Positions 7,673-16,303 of a stretch of DNA of 64,000 nucleotides are shown here, piece after piece. The notes under the pieces were generated by a model. The model was not told where the DNA came from. It ran no database searches and saw only the letters and a program-made list of their open reading frames with translations. The stretch comes from Arcicella sp040387735 (lineage in GTDB: Bacteria; Bacteroidota; Bacteroidia; Cytophagales; Spirosomataceae). How positions within the stretch are numbered: position 1 is the stretch's first letter; the number at the start of each line of letters is the position of its first letter. The position numbers were made by a program, and so were the translations under genes. Where the stretch lies: assembly GCA_040387735.1 (NCBI GenBank), contig JAZKDE010000138.1, forward strand, positions 1 to 64,000, in the 5' to 3' direction.

Positions 7673-8977
7673 ATGAATTCAAAATTCTCAAATAAATATC
7701 CTTGGTACGTCATTTTTGTCTTGACCTTAGCTAATATTTCGTCATTCATTGACCGACAAATTTTGAGCTTATTAGTAAAACCTATCAAGCGAGATTTGCA
7801 TTTGACCGATACCGAAATGAGTTTATTGATGGGACTTAGCTTTGCCATTTTTTACACGCTTTTCGGAATGATGATTGGGCGTTTGGCAGATAGAAAAAAC
7901 CGTAGAAATATTATTATAATTGGCATTTCGATATGGTCGGCAATGACTACCCTTTGTGCAGGCATTGCCAATTATACCCAATTTTTTTTAGTACGCATGG
8001 GGGTGGGCGTTGGCGAGTCCACGCTTTCACCTTCAGCGTTTTCATTGATTGCCGACATTTTCCCTAAAAATCGTTTGGCAACTGCGATGAGCATTTTTTC
8101 AATGGGCGTGTTTTTAGGCTCAGGTTTGGCAACATTGATTGGCTCTGGAATTGTGGCGAAACTCCCAACGGAAGGCATGATGAATGTTCCAATTTTTGGG
8201 GAGATTTACCCTTGGCAAATGATATTTTTATACGTCGGAATTCCTGGTTTAGTCATAGCTTTATTGCTTTTTACGATTACCGAACCTTCTCGGAAAAATG
8301 CTCTTCAAGTAGCAGGTCAAACAGTCAAGTTGTCATTTTCGGAATCGTTTAAAATTATCTTTAAACACAAAAAAGCCTACTTACTCATCTGTTTTTCAAC
8401 CGCTTGTCAGGCTTTGATAAATTATGGTTGTAATGCGTGGGTTCCTACTTTTATTTCAAGAACTTACGGTTGGGAAGTGCCACGAGCAGGAGCATTTTTT
8501 GGTTTGGTCGTAGTCATTTCTTCAATTTTAGGCGTAATATTTGGTGGTTGGTACGCCGACAAACTCACCAAAGAAGGCAAAACTGATGGTAAATTACGAG
8601 TGGGTGTTTTAGGTGGATTTTTAGCGTTAATATCCTTTTATATTCCACTTTTACCAAAAGCAGAATGGGCTTTATTAGCAATCTCTGTACCTGTTTTTGG
8701 CTTAGCAGCCCCATTTGGAGCGGCAACGGCAGCCATTCAAGAAATTATGCCCAATCAAGTTCGTGCGTTAGCTTCTTCCATTTTCCTTTTCATTTTAAAT
8801 ATAGTTGGAATAGGTTTAGGCCCATTTTTAGTGGCATTTTTTACCGATTTTATTTTCAAAGACGAAAATATGATTCGCTATTCTTTAGTGCTTTTGTATC
8901 TAATTGGCGGAGGTTTTGGCTTGTTATTCAGTTATTTAGCTCTCAAGCCTTACCGTATGGCAGTTGAAAATAAATAA
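7673..8977 (+). CDS. MFS transporter, spinster/aromatic-acid type
   Basis: A 434-residue 12-helix major-facilitator protein. The opening (YPWYVIFVLTLANISSFIDR) and the loop GRLADRKNRR between helices 2 and 3 are typical of spinster-like MFS carriers. Helix 4 has RMGVGVGESTLSPSAFSLIA, and a second GxWYADK loop follows helix 8. It is the first gene of the plus-strand operon holding the aryl-CoA ligase and crotonase, directly behind the second LTTR box. The natural guess is an aromatic-acid or phenolic importer. Substrate inferred from context only. Confidence 0.92.
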   Translation: MNSKFSNKYPWYVIFVLTLANISSFIDRQILSLLVKPIKRDLHLTDTEMSLLMGLSFAIFYTLFGMMIGRLADRKNRRNIIIIGISIWSAMTTLCAGIANYTQFFLVRMGVGVGESTLSPSAFSLIADIFPKNRLATAMSIFSMGVFLGSGLATLIGSGIVAKLPTEGMMNVPIFGEIYPWQMIFLYVGIPGLVIALLLFTITEPSRKNALQVAGQTVKLSFSESFKIIFKHKKAYLLICFSTACQALINYGCNAWVPTFISRTYGWEVPRAGAFFGLVVVISSILGVIFGGWYADKLTKEGKTDGKLRVGVLGGFLALISFYIPLLPKAEWALLAISVPVFGLAAPFGAATAAIQEIMPNQVRALASSIFLFILNIVGIGLGPFLVAFFTDFIFKDENMIRYSLVLLYLIGGGFGLLFSYLALKPYRMAVENK

Positions 8978-8984
8978 AGTTCTG

Positions 8985-9091
8985 GATGTTAGTCATTCGA
9001 TGTTTGATTTTGGTAATTCGATGTTCGAATCTTCTAAATGATCGATTACCAACATCAAACATCGAATCTCGAAATCCAAACGACTAACATC
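8985..9091. repeat. long imperfect intergenic inverted repeat
   Basis: Arms GATGTTAGTC...GATGTTTGAT...GGTAAT and ATTACC...ATCAAACATC...GACTAACATC fold back on each other in the MFS-crotonase spacer. Further short ATCGAA units extend it to ~9130. No coding content. Confidence 0.75.
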
Positions 9092-9150
9092 GAATTATCA
9101 ATATCGAATCTCGAGCATCGAAAATCGAAATACAAGCATTGAATAAAATT

Positions 9151-9924
9151 ATGAATATACCCCAATCTTTAACAGTTGAACAAAAAGACGAAATTCTTTA
9201 CGTAAAAATAAATCGTCCAGAAAAACGAAATGCCATTAATGATGAACTCATTTTAGGTATTGAAACGATATTTTCAAATATTCCGAAAGACGTAAAATGT
9301 GCCATTATTTACGGAGAAGGCAAGCATTTTAGTGCTGGTCTTGACCTTTCTGAATTGAAAGAAAGAGACATCGTGGAGGGTTTACATCATTCCAGAATGT
9401 GGCATAGAGCTTTGGAGAAAGTGCAATTTGGAACTGTTCCCGTAGTGGCGGTTATACACGGTGCGTGCGTGGGAGGAGGTTTGGAAATTGCCTCGGCTTG
9501 CCATATCCGAGTGGCAGAACAAACTACATTTTATGCCTTGCCCGAAGGACAAAGAGGAATTTTTGTAGGCGGTGGAGCTTCGGTACGTTTACCAAAATTA
9601 ATTGGTATGGCTCGCATGACGGACATGATGCTGACGGGGAGGGTCATCACTGCCGAAGAAGGCGTTTTGATGGGACTTTCTCAGTATTTAGTGTCGGAGG
9701 GAGGTGGTTTGGAAAAAGGAATTGAGTTAGCTAAAAAGATAGCGTCAAATGCAGGAATGACCAATTATGCTTTGATGCACGTATTACCAAGAATTGTTGA
9801 TTCGGGGCAATCGGAAGGACTTTTGATGGAATCTTTAATGGCTTCAATTGCCTCAACATCGCCCGAAGCACAGCAAAGATTGAAGGATTTTTTGGAAGGA
9901 AGAGCCAAGAAAGTGGGGGAATGA
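9151..9924 (+). CDS. crotonase family enoyl-CoA hydratase or hydroxycinnamoyl-CoA hydratase-lyase
   Basis: A 257-residue crotonase-fold protein from ATG 9151; the frame extends to a TTG at 9139. Both oxyanion-hole segments are present (FSAGLDLSE and ACVGGGLEIASAC). The first catalytic Glu of enoyl-CoA hydratases is kept (ALPEGQRG). At the second catalytic position, E in the rat enzyme, this protein has D (MTDMMLTG). The gene precedes the feruloyl-CoA-synthase-like ligase, so the substrate is probably feruloyl-, coumaroyl- or caffeoyl-CoA. Whether it only hydrates (beta-oxidative route, using the SDR at 11935) or also cleaves to an aldehyde plus acetyl-CoA cannot be told from sequence. Confidence 0.9.
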   Translation: MNIPQSLTVEQKDEILYVKINRPEKRNAINDELILGIETIFSNIPKDVKCAIIYGEGKHFSAGLDLSELKERDIVEGLHHSRMWHRALEKVQFGTVPVVAVIHGACVGGGLEIASACHIRVAEQTTFYALPEGQRGIFVGGGASVRLPKLIGMARMTDMMLTGRVITAEEGVLMGLSQYLVSEGGGLEKGIELAKKIASNAGMTNYALMHVLPRIVDSGQSEGLLMESLMASIASTSPEAQQRLKDFLEGRAKKVGE

Positions 9925-9940
9925 GAGGAGTTGTGATTGG

Positions 9941-10018
9941 GTGAATGGTGAGTTGTGAATGATTAAAAAGTCCATTCATAATTTTTATAATTCACAACTC
10001 ACAATTCATCATTCACAA
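9941..10018. repeat. intergenic inverted repeat (GTGAATG family)
   Basis: GTGAATGGTGAGTTGTGAAT pairs with the reverse complement of the segment ending CATCATTCAC at 10018, with a 7-base length difference between arms. It fills the crotonase-ligase spacer. Confidence 0.7.
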
Positions 10019-10047
10019 CTTATAACATCATTAAACAGTTTTGAAAA

Positions 10048-11835
10048 ATGAATTTTGGACCTACTGAAACGATAAAAACGATAAATCCTGATGGTTCTAT
10101 TTTGTTTAGCTTAGAACAATCTTTGGCGGATTTTCCAGAAAAAATAACAGAGAAATTGAGTTTTTGGGCTGAAAAAACACCTGATAAAACCTTCATTGCT
10201 CGTAGAAATTCGGAAGGAGATTGGCAAAAAATGTCATATACCGAAACACTTCGTCAGGTTAAAAATATTGCTCAATATCTTTTAAATCAAGACTTTACCG
10301 AAGACCAAACCATTGTTATTTTATCAGAAAATAGCCTTGAACATGCCCTTTTAGCCTTGGCTTCGGCTCATATCGGGATTCCTTATACCCCAATTTCACC
10401 TCCGTATTCTTTGGTTTCGGATGACTTTGGGAAATTGAAACATTGTCTGGAATTAATGACTCCCAAATTGATTTTTGCTCAAGATGGAAAGGTTTATGAA
10501 AAAGCCTTGAACTTGGCAAAAACGATGTTTCCACAGGCAGAAATTGTGACGGTGAGAAACACTCAACACCTTGATTTTTCGGAATTATTAAAGGTTGAAG
10601 CGACTGGAAAAGTAAAAAAAACTCACGAAAAAGTGAATGCCGATACCGTTGCAAAAATCTTGTTTACTTCAGGTTCAACGGGCTTGCCAAAAGGCGTTAT
10701 TAATACGCACGGAATGTGGTCAGCAAATTTGCAGCAGATTTCACAAACCTTTGCGTTTATGCAAACTGAACCGCCAGTTTTTGTGGATTGGTTGCCTTGG
10801 AATCATACTTTTGGCGGAAATCATAATTTTGGATTAGCACTTTATAACGGAGGTTCGCTCTTTATTGATGACGGAAAACCAACAGCAAAAGGCATTGAAA
10901 AAACGGTTCAGAATCTCCGTGAAATTTCCCCAACGGCTTATTTTAATGTTCCCAAAGGTTTTGAAATGTTGGTTCCGTATTTGGAAAATGACGTTCAGTT
11001 ACGGGAAATATTCTTCAAAAATCTACGTTTCTTTTTTTACGCAGGAGCAAGTTTGGCTCAACCAATTTGGAATCGTTTGGAAGAATTATCGATAGAAACT
11101 ACGGGCAAAAAAGTGCCAATTATTACGGGTTTGGGTTGTACTGAATCAGGGCCTTCTGCCATGTTTGCGGCTTGGGAAGGTAGTTTTTCGGGACTTTTAG
11201 GCGTGCCTGTGGCGGGGATGAAAGTGAAATTAGTTCCCGATGGTGATAAATTAGAAGCTCGGTACCATGCCCCAAACGTCACCAAAGGTTATTGGCGAAA
11301 TCCAGAAGCTACGGCTCAGGCTTTTGACGAAGAAGGCTTCTATAAAACGGGAGATGCCGTGAAGTTTTTGGATGAAAATAACCCCAATAAAGGTTTAGTT
11401 TTTGATGGAAGAATTGCCGAAGATTTCAAACTTTCAACGGGAACTTGGGTAAATGTTGGCATCTTGAAAGCTAAGGTTTTGTCGGCTGGTTCGCCGATTG
11501 TGCAAGATGTGGTCATTGCGGGACTCGACCGTGAATATATCGGAGCAATTTTGTTTTTAAATCCAGATGCTTGTCGGAAATTGGCAAATTTAGCTGCTGA
11601 AACTTCTAACAAAGAGGCTTTTCAGCATGAAGAAGTACAAAAATACATTGAGCAATTACTGATAAAATTAGGCGAAACTGCCACAGGAAGTGCCAGTAAA
11701 GTAGCCAAAGCCGTCATTGCGATTGAACCGCCGTCCATTGATTTAGGAGAAATTACCGATAAAGGCTCTTTGAATCAACGAGCCGTTTTGAAATATCGTA
11801 CGGCATTGGTTGAGGAAATTTATTCGACTATTTAG
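10048..11835 (+). CDS. feruloyl-CoA synthase-like aryl-CoA ligase
   Basis: A 595-residue AMP-forming acyl-CoA ligase. The phosphate-binding loop is ILFTSGSTGLPKGV, followed by DWLPWNHTFGGNHN, GLGCTESGPSA and the late YHAPNVTKGYWRNPE and FYKTGDAV segments. The N-terminal pattern (KLSFWAEKTPDKTFIARR, then LSENSLEHALLALASAH and PPYSLVSDDFGKL) is that of feruloyl-CoA synthases, which activate ferulate, p-coumarate or caffeate. It lies 3' of the crotonase and 5' of an SDR dehydrogenase, consistent with shortening of a hydroxycinnamate side chain toward 4-hydroxybenzoate or protocatechuate for the pob/pca genes 34 kb away. Exact substrate unknown. Confidence 0.92.
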   Translation: MNFGPTETIKTINPDGSILFSLEQSLADFPEKITEKLSFWAEKTPDKTFIARRNSEGDWQKMSYTETLRQVKNIAQYLLNQDFTEDQTIVILSENSLEHALLALASAHIGIPYTPISPPYSLVSDDFGKLKHCLELMTPKLIFAQDGKVYEKALNLAKTMFPQAEIVTVRNTQHLDFSELLKVEATGKVKKTHEKVNADTVAKILFTSGSTGLPKGVINTHGMWSANLQQISQTFAFMQTEPPVFVDWLPWNHTFGGNHNFGLALYNGGSLFIDDGKPTAKGIEKTVQNLREISPTAYFNVPKGFEMLVPYLENDVQLREIFFKNLRFFFYAGASLAQPIWNRLEELSIETTGKKVPIITGLGCTESGPSAMFAAWEGSFSGLLGVPVAGMKVKLVPDGDKLEARYHAPNVTKGYWRNPEATAQAFDEEGFYKTGDAVKFLDENNPNKGLVFDGRIAEDFKLSTGTWVNVGILKAKVLSAGSPIVQDVVIAGLDREYIGAILFLNPDACRKLANLAAETSNKEAFQHEEVQKYIEQLLIKLGETATGSASKVAKAVIAIEPPSIDLGEITDKGSLNQRAVLKYRTALVEEIYSTI

Positions 11836-11843
11836 GCAATCGG

Positions 11844-11881
11844 TTCAGATTAGCCAACTTTTCAAATTTGACTAATCTGAA
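11844..11881. repeat. intergenic hairpin after the CoA ligase
   Basis: TTCAGATTAGCCAA (11844-11857) pairs with TTGACTAATCTGAA (11868-11881) with one mismatch. No T run follows, so it may be a processing or partial-termination site rather than a full terminator. Confidence 0.7.
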
Positions 11882-11934
11882 AATTCTCATTTCTTAGATT
11901 CTTTATGCCTTCGTGGCTGTAATAAACACACAAA

Positions 11935-12693
11935 ATGACAATCGAAAATAAAACATTCATCATCACAGGTGGTGCTTCGGGTTTAGGATTTGCCACTGCT
12001 CAAATGATTGTAGAAAATGGCGGTAATGCGGTCATTTTGGACATCAATGAAGAGGCGGGTAAAAGAGTAGAATCGGATAAAATTTTATTCGTAAAAACTG
12101 ATGTAGCCAACGAAGAACAAGTACAAAATGCCATTGATTTGGCAGTGGAAACCTTCGGAGGATTGCATGGCGTTGCCAATTGTGCGGGCGTTGGTCCAGC
12201 CCAAAGAGTAGTTGGGAAAAATGGGCCACATTCTTTAGATTTCTTTACTAAAGTTATCAATATTAATCTCGTTGGAACTTTTAATGTCATTCGTTTAGCG
12301 ACAAATGTGATGCAAAATAACGAGCCAAATCAAGATGGCGAGCGTGGTGTAATTATCAATACGGCATCGGTTGCGGCTTTTGATGGTCAAATTGGACAAG
12401 CGGCTTATTCAGCTTCAAAAGGTGGAATTGTTGCCATGACTTTACCCATTGCTCGAGAATTAGCAAGAATGGGCATTAGAGTTATGACCATTGCTCCAGG
12501 AATTTTTGAAACGCCACTTTTGGCATCATTACCACAAGAGGCTCAGGATTCTTTGGGCAAGCAAGTGCCGTTTCCGCCCCGTTTGGGTCGCCCGTCGGAA
12601 TATGCTTCTTTGGTGAAACATATCATCGAAAACCAGATGCTTAATGGCGAAGTGATTCGTTTAGACGGAGCTATTCGGATGGGTGCGAAGTGA
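11935..12693 (+). CDS. SDR family 3-hydroxyacyl-CoA dehydrogenase-like
   Basis: A 252-residue classical SDR. The NAD-binding motif TGGASGLG is at residues ~11-18, NCAG follows at ~82, the catalytic Ser lies in NTASVAAFDG and the Tyr-Lys pair in AAYSASKGG. The C-terminal half (TIAPGIFETPLLASLP, then GEVIRLDGAIRMGAK) matches the type-II 3-hydroxyacyl-CoA dehydrogenase (HSD10-like) branch. Following a CoA ligase and a crotonase, it would oxidise 3-hydroxy-3-aryl-propionyl-CoA in a beta-oxidative route. The matching thiolase in the window is PcaF-like (52357), which may or may not serve. Confidence 0.9.
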   Translation: MTIENKTFIITGGASGLGFATAQMIVENGGNAVILDINEEAGKRVESDKILFVKTDVANEEQVQNAIDLAVETFGGLHGVANCAGVGPAQRVVGKNGPHSLDFFTKVININLVGTFNVIRLATNVMQNNEPNQDGERGVIINTASVAAFDGQIGQAAYSASKGGIVAMTLPIARELARMGIRVMTIAPGIFETPLLASLPQEAQDSLGKQVPFPPRLGRPSEYASLVKHIIENQMLNGEVIRLDGAIRMGAK

Positions 12694-12871
12694 TGAGTCC
12701 CTCTACTGGCTTGAACTTTTGAAAGAATCAGAATATTTGACAGAACTTGAATGCAATGCAATGGCAAAAGATTGTATCGAAGTTTTGAAAATCTTGAAAA
12801 GTATAATTTTAACAATGAAACAAAAAAAGAAAATCGCAAAATTCCTTTGGCGAATTTTCCATATCTCATAA
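12683..12871 (+). pseudogene. remnant of a four-helix-bundle (23S rRNA IVP-like) protein
   Basis: Read in the frame beginning at 12683, this spacer encodes RSDESLYWLELLKES, then a short charged helix, then IEVLKILKSIILTMKQKKK. That is the C-terminal half of the small four-helix-bundle proteins (TIGR02436 type) that are frequent in Bacteroidota. The first half is missing. The fragment overlaps the last 11 bases of the SDR gene and sits inside the aromatic operon. Likely the scar of an insertion or deletion; probably not expressed as a functional protein. Confidence 0.65.
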
Positions 12872-12898
12872 TTCATAACTAAAACTCATATCTTATCC

Positions 12899-14005
12899 AT
12901 GAAACTCCCATTCCGTGCCGACCATGTTGGCAGTTTATTAAGAACTCCCGAAGTAAAAGAAAACCGTTTGAAATGGAAAAACGGCTTGATTTCAGCCGAA
13001 GAATTACGTGAAATTGAAAATATAGGCATTGCTGAAACCGTCAAAAAATTAGAATCAACAGGAATGAAATCAATTACCGATGGAGAATTCCGTCGTGATT
13101 ATTTCCACCTTGATTTTTTGAAAGAATTGGCTGGCGTTACCGTAACAGGCGGCATTGATGCAAACCCGAATGCAAAAGTTGCCGAAGATGGTTTTACGCC
13201 TCCAAAATTGACGGTAACGGGCAAGTTAGCTCACGTAAAAGATATTCAAGTGGCTGATTTTGAATTTCTTAAATCAGTAACAACCCAAACGCCAAAGGTT
13301 TCGATTCCATCGCCAACAATGGTGCATTTTAGAGGTGGGAGAAAGTCGATTGATATTGATTCGTATCCAGATATGGACGAATTTTTCCATGATTTATCCA
13401 ATGTCTATAAACAAGAAATTGACCGTTTGTATCAGTCTGGATTACGTTATTTGCAGTTAGATGATACCAATTTGGCGTATCTCTGCGACCCAAAAATGCG
13501 TGCTGCTGCCGTTGAGCGTGGCGAAGACCCGAACGAATTACCAAAAACGTATGCGGCATTGATTAATTCAGTAATTGATGGTCGCCCGAAAGATTTAACC
13601 GTTGGAATCCACCTTTGTCGTGGTAATTATCGTAGTACATGGTTTGCCGAAGGTGGTTACGAACCCGTTGCTGAAATCCTTTTCAACTCCATAAATGTAG
13701 ATGGTTATTTCTTGGAATATGACGACGAACGTTCGGGGGATTTTGCTCCATTGCGTTTTGTACCCAACAACAAAAGAGTTGTTTTAGGAATCATCTCTTC
13801 AAAAGTAAAAGAATTGGAAAATATCGACGATTTATGCAAACGAATTGACGAAGCCGCTAAATATATGCCTTTGGAAAATATGTGTGTAAGTCCGCAATGT
13901 GGATTTTCGAGTACGCACCACGGAAACGATATGTCGCACGATGACCAATGGCGTAAGATGGAATTGGTAGTAAATACAGCCATTAAGGTTTGGGGCGAAG
14001 CGTAG
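12899..14005 (+). CDS. MetE C-terminal-domain-like methyltransferase (YxjG/YxjH type)
   Basis: A 368-residue protein matching only the catalytic C-terminal barrel of cobalamin-independent methionine synthase. Putative zinc ligands are present: H238 and C240 (HLCRGN) and C334 (SPQCGF). The opening RADHVGSLLRTPEVKENR is typical of the stand-alone family. These proteins transfer methyl groups from folates or other donors to thiols; many are of unknown specificity. Its place in an aromatic operon suggests a role in handling methyl groups released from methoxylated phenolics such as ferulate, but this is inference. The TAG stop lies in the palindromic repeat that starts at 14002. Confidence 0.85.
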   Translation: MKLPFRADHVGSLLRTPEVKENRLKWKNGLISAEELREIENIGIAETVKKLESTGMKSITDGEFRRDYFHLDFLKELAGVTVTGGIDANPNAKVAEDGFTPPKLTVTGKLAHVKDIQVADFEFLKSVTTQTPKVSIPSPTMVHFRGGRKSIDIDSYPDMDEFFHDLSNVYKQEIDRLYQSGLRYLQLDDTNLAYLCDPKMRAAAVERGEDPNELPKTYAALINSVIDGRPKDLTVGIHLCRGNYRSTWFAEGGYEPVAEILFNSINVDGYFLEYDDERSGDFAPLRFVPNNKRVVLGIISSKVKELENIDDLCKRIDEAAKYMPLENMCVSPQCGFSSTHHGNDMSHDDQWRKMELVVNTAIKVWGEA

Positions 14006-14169
14006 AGACGTTGCCTGCAACGTCTAAGGATAGTAGAATAATTGGTGTTGCCTGCAACGTCTAAGAATAATAGAATATTTTTTTCTTTCGGGAAAACGTT
14101 TCAAGGTTCAATCGTTATTTATTGGTGAAATTCTAATCTTTTGGGAGACGTTGCTGGCAACGTCTCTAC
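14002..14169. repeat. cluster of three GACGTTGC palindromic repeats
   Basis: Three copies of a REP-like palindrome lie in one spacer: GTAGAGACGTTGCCTGCAAC onward from 14002, GTTGCCTGCAACGTCT at 14047-14062, and GAGACGTTGCTGGCAACGTC onward at 14145-14169. A fourth copy sits inside the GH106 gene at 34361-34388. Confidence 0.85.
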
Positions 14170-14176
14170 CTATAAT

Positions 14177-15289
14177 ATGAAAAAACTATTCATTCTTCTG
14201 TTGTTTGCCACAACAACCTTTGCTCAAAATGTAGCTAAAATAGATACAGGAGCAATCAATGGAGCAAATTATCGTATTCTTTTTCCCGAAAATTGGAAGG
14301 GGAAATTGGTGATGTACGCTCACGGCTACGAATTTATGGGTAGTCCACGCCAAAGTAAAAATCCCGATTTTATCAAAAGAATGTCCACATTTTTAGATAG
14401 AGGCTTTGCCGTTGCTGCTTCCGACTATCAATATCAGGGTTTTGCTTTGCCACAAGGCGTTGATGATACCGAAGCATTACGACAATATTTTGTTGGAAAA
14501 TACGGAAAACCAGATTCAACTTTCATGGTTGGGCATTCGATGGGCGGAGGAATTTCATTGGCTACCATTGAAAATTATGGCGATAACTATCATGGAGCTT
14601 TGCCTTTGTGTCCATTTTCGAGTCGTCCGTATTTACAGTGTCGAAAAGAGTATGATATTTATGCTACTTTCAACGGATTATTTCCAAATGTGGTAACTTC
14701 CTTAAAAGATATTTTTGACCTCAATAAGCCTTATCAAGCTCAAGATTCAAGGAAAATGTTTTCGAGAGCAAAGGAAATTAAAGCCGCAATTTTTGCTAAA
14801 GATTCAATGCTTGCTTTGGCATTCGCAAAGCGTTTTGATTTGAAAATTGAGGATTTGCCCATGTCTTTATTTTTTAATGAAAACGTATTGAGAGATATTG
14901 CACAAAAGGCAAAGGGAAATCCTTTTGATAATACAAATACGCTTTATTCAGGTTTTCCGAACGATTTAGAAGTAAACAAAAAAGCAGAACGCTTGCCTGC
15001 AACGGTGGATGCAAAAATCCTTTTTGGCAAATACGAACGCACAGGAAACATCAATAAACCCGTTGTGTTGATGCACACCATTTATGACCAATTAATTCCA
15101 CCAACGTATGGTGTAACAAATTTTGAGAATATGGTTCGTCAGCAAGCAAAAGACCAATATTTTACCGTAAAATATACAAATGGACAAGGACACTGTAATT
15201 TTACGCCCAAGCAAACCGCTATTGCATTTGATGAATTGAGAAATTGGGTAAAGACTGGTGTAAAGGCGAAGGCTGGATTTGTGGAATAA
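14177..15289 (+). CDS. secreted alpha/beta hydrolase (esterase or lactonase-like)
   Basis: From ATG 14177 the product is 370 residues with a signal peptide (MKKLFILLLFATTTFA, cut near QNVAKI). It shows an alpha/beta-hydrolase core: KLVMYAHGYEF as oxyanion strand, GHSMGGGIS as nucleophile elbow, a Asp candidate in HTIYDQLIPP, and the His in GQGHCNF near the C-terminus. A 100-residue helical lid lies between elbow and Asp. It may release phenolic acids from esters outside the cytoplasm, feeding the CoA ligase of the same operon; this is context only. An in-frame upstream start at 14141 lies within the palindromic repeat and is unlikely. Confidence 0.8.
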   Translation: MKKLFILLLFATTTFAQNVAKIDTGAINGANYRILFPENWKGKLVMYAHGYEFMGSPRQSKNPDFIKRMSTFLDRGFAVAASDYQYQGFALPQGVDDTEALRQYFVGKYGKPDSTFMVGHSMGGGISLATIENYGDNYHGALPLCPFSSRPYLQCRKEYDIYATFNGLFPNVVTSLKDIFDLNKPYQAQDSRKMFSRAKEIKAAIFAKDSMLALAFAKRFDLKIEDLPMSLFFNENVLRDIAQKAKGNPFDNTNTLYSGFPNDLEVNKKAERLPATVDAKILFGKYERTGNINKPVVLMHTIYDQLIPPTYGVTNFENMVRQQAKDQYFTVKYTNGQGHCNFTPKQTAIAFDELRNWVKTGVKAKAGFVE

Positions 15290-15302
15290 AATAATTAAAA
15301 AT

Positions 15303-16169
15303 ATGATTAACATTGATAAAATAACCGCCATAGACGTACATACGCACGCAGAAGTTTCTTGTTGCCAACCGCACGATGATTTTCGTCCAGAATTTGATGT
15401 GGCTTTTGCCAAATATTTCAAGTCGGATAAACGCCCAACGATGCAAGAAACTGCCGATTTTTATCGGGATATAAACATGGCTTTGGTGATGTTTACGATA
15501 GATTCGGAGCATGAAGTTGGCAAAAAACGGATTCCGAATGTAGAAGTAGCTGAATGTGCTTTGAAAAACGATGATGTGATGATTGCATTCGCCAGTATCG
15601 ACCCACACAAAGGGCGAATGGGAGCGAGGGAAGCCCGTGATTTAATCGAAAATTATGGTGTAAAAGGTTTCAAATTTCACCCAACGGTACAAGGTTTTTA
15701 TCCTTACGATAAAATGGCGTACCATCTTTACGAAGTCATTGCGGAGTATAAATTACCAATGCTTTTTCATTCGGGGCATTCTGGTTTTGGCTCTGGTGTG
15801 CGTGGCGGTGGCGGTTTACGTTTGGAATATTCAAATCCGATGCACTTAGACGATGTAGCGATTGATTTTCCAGATTGCCCAATCATTATTGCACACCCAA
15901 GTTGGCCTTGGCAAGACGAAGCTCTTTCGGTAGCCATGCACAAACCCAATGTTTATATTGATTTGAGCGGTTGGTCACCCAAATATTTTCCGAAACAATT
16001 GGTACAATATGCCAATACAATGCTGAAAAACAGAGTATTATTTGGTACCGATTTTCCGTTAATTACTCCAGAACGTTGGCTAAAAGATTTTGAAGAAGCA
16101 GGGTTTAAAGAAGAAGTAAAACCGTTGATTTTAAAGGAAAATGCCATTAAAATGTTGGGTTTGAAATAG
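15303..16169 (+). CDS. amidohydrolase family protein (ACMSD/decarboxylase-like)
   Basis: A 288-residue amidohydrolase-2-type TIM barrel starting at ATG 15303, 14 bp after the previous stop. Metal-binding landmarks are DVHTHAE near the N-terminus, KFHPTVQGF, LFHSGH, IIAHPSWPW and the late GTDFPLITPERW. This family includes 2-amino-3-carboxymuconate semialdehyde decarboxylase, gamma-resorcylate and 5-carboxyvanillate decarboxylases and 4-oxalomesaconate-type hydratases, all acting on aromatics or their ring-cleavage products. It ends the plus-strand operon against a bidirectional terminator. Decarboxylase or hydrolase action cannot be separated by eye. Confidence 0.88.
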   Translation: MINIDKITAIDVHTHAEVSCCQPHDDFRPEFDVAFAKYFKSDKRPTMQETADFYRDINMALVMFTIDSEHEVGKKRIPNVEVAECALKNDDVMIAFASIDPHKGRMGAREARDLIENYGVKGFKFHPTVQGFYPYDKMAYHLYEVIAEYKLPMLFHSGHSGFGSGVRGGGGLRLEYSNPMHLDDVAIDFPDCPIIIAHPSWPWQDEALSVAMHKPNVYIDLSGWSPKYFPKQLVQYANTMLKNRVLFGTDFPLITPERWLKDFEEAGFKEEVKPLILKENAIKMLGLK

Positions 16170-16239
16170 TACTTAATAGTACAGAATTCGTAAGATTGAC
16201 CAATTTTGAAGGCGAATATTATTAAAATATTATCGTTAA

Positions 16240-16289
16240 AAATAAGAACATCCCGAAAAGAATAAAGTCTTCGGGATGCTCTTATTTTT
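16240..16289. terminator. bidirectional terminator between the convergent operons
   Basis: The stem AAATAAGAACATCCCGAA pairs with TTCGGGATGCTCTTATTT around an A/T loop and is flanked by A and T runs on both sides. It separates the plus-strand operon from the minus-strand cluster. Confidence 0.9.
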
Positions 16290-16303
16290 ATGATAGAAAT
16301 TAG

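Noticed and set aside
14002..14169. GACGTTGC repeats considered as attachment sites of an integrated element
   Set aside because: They are internal palindromes in one spacer plus one inside a gene, with no integrase or tRNA nearby.
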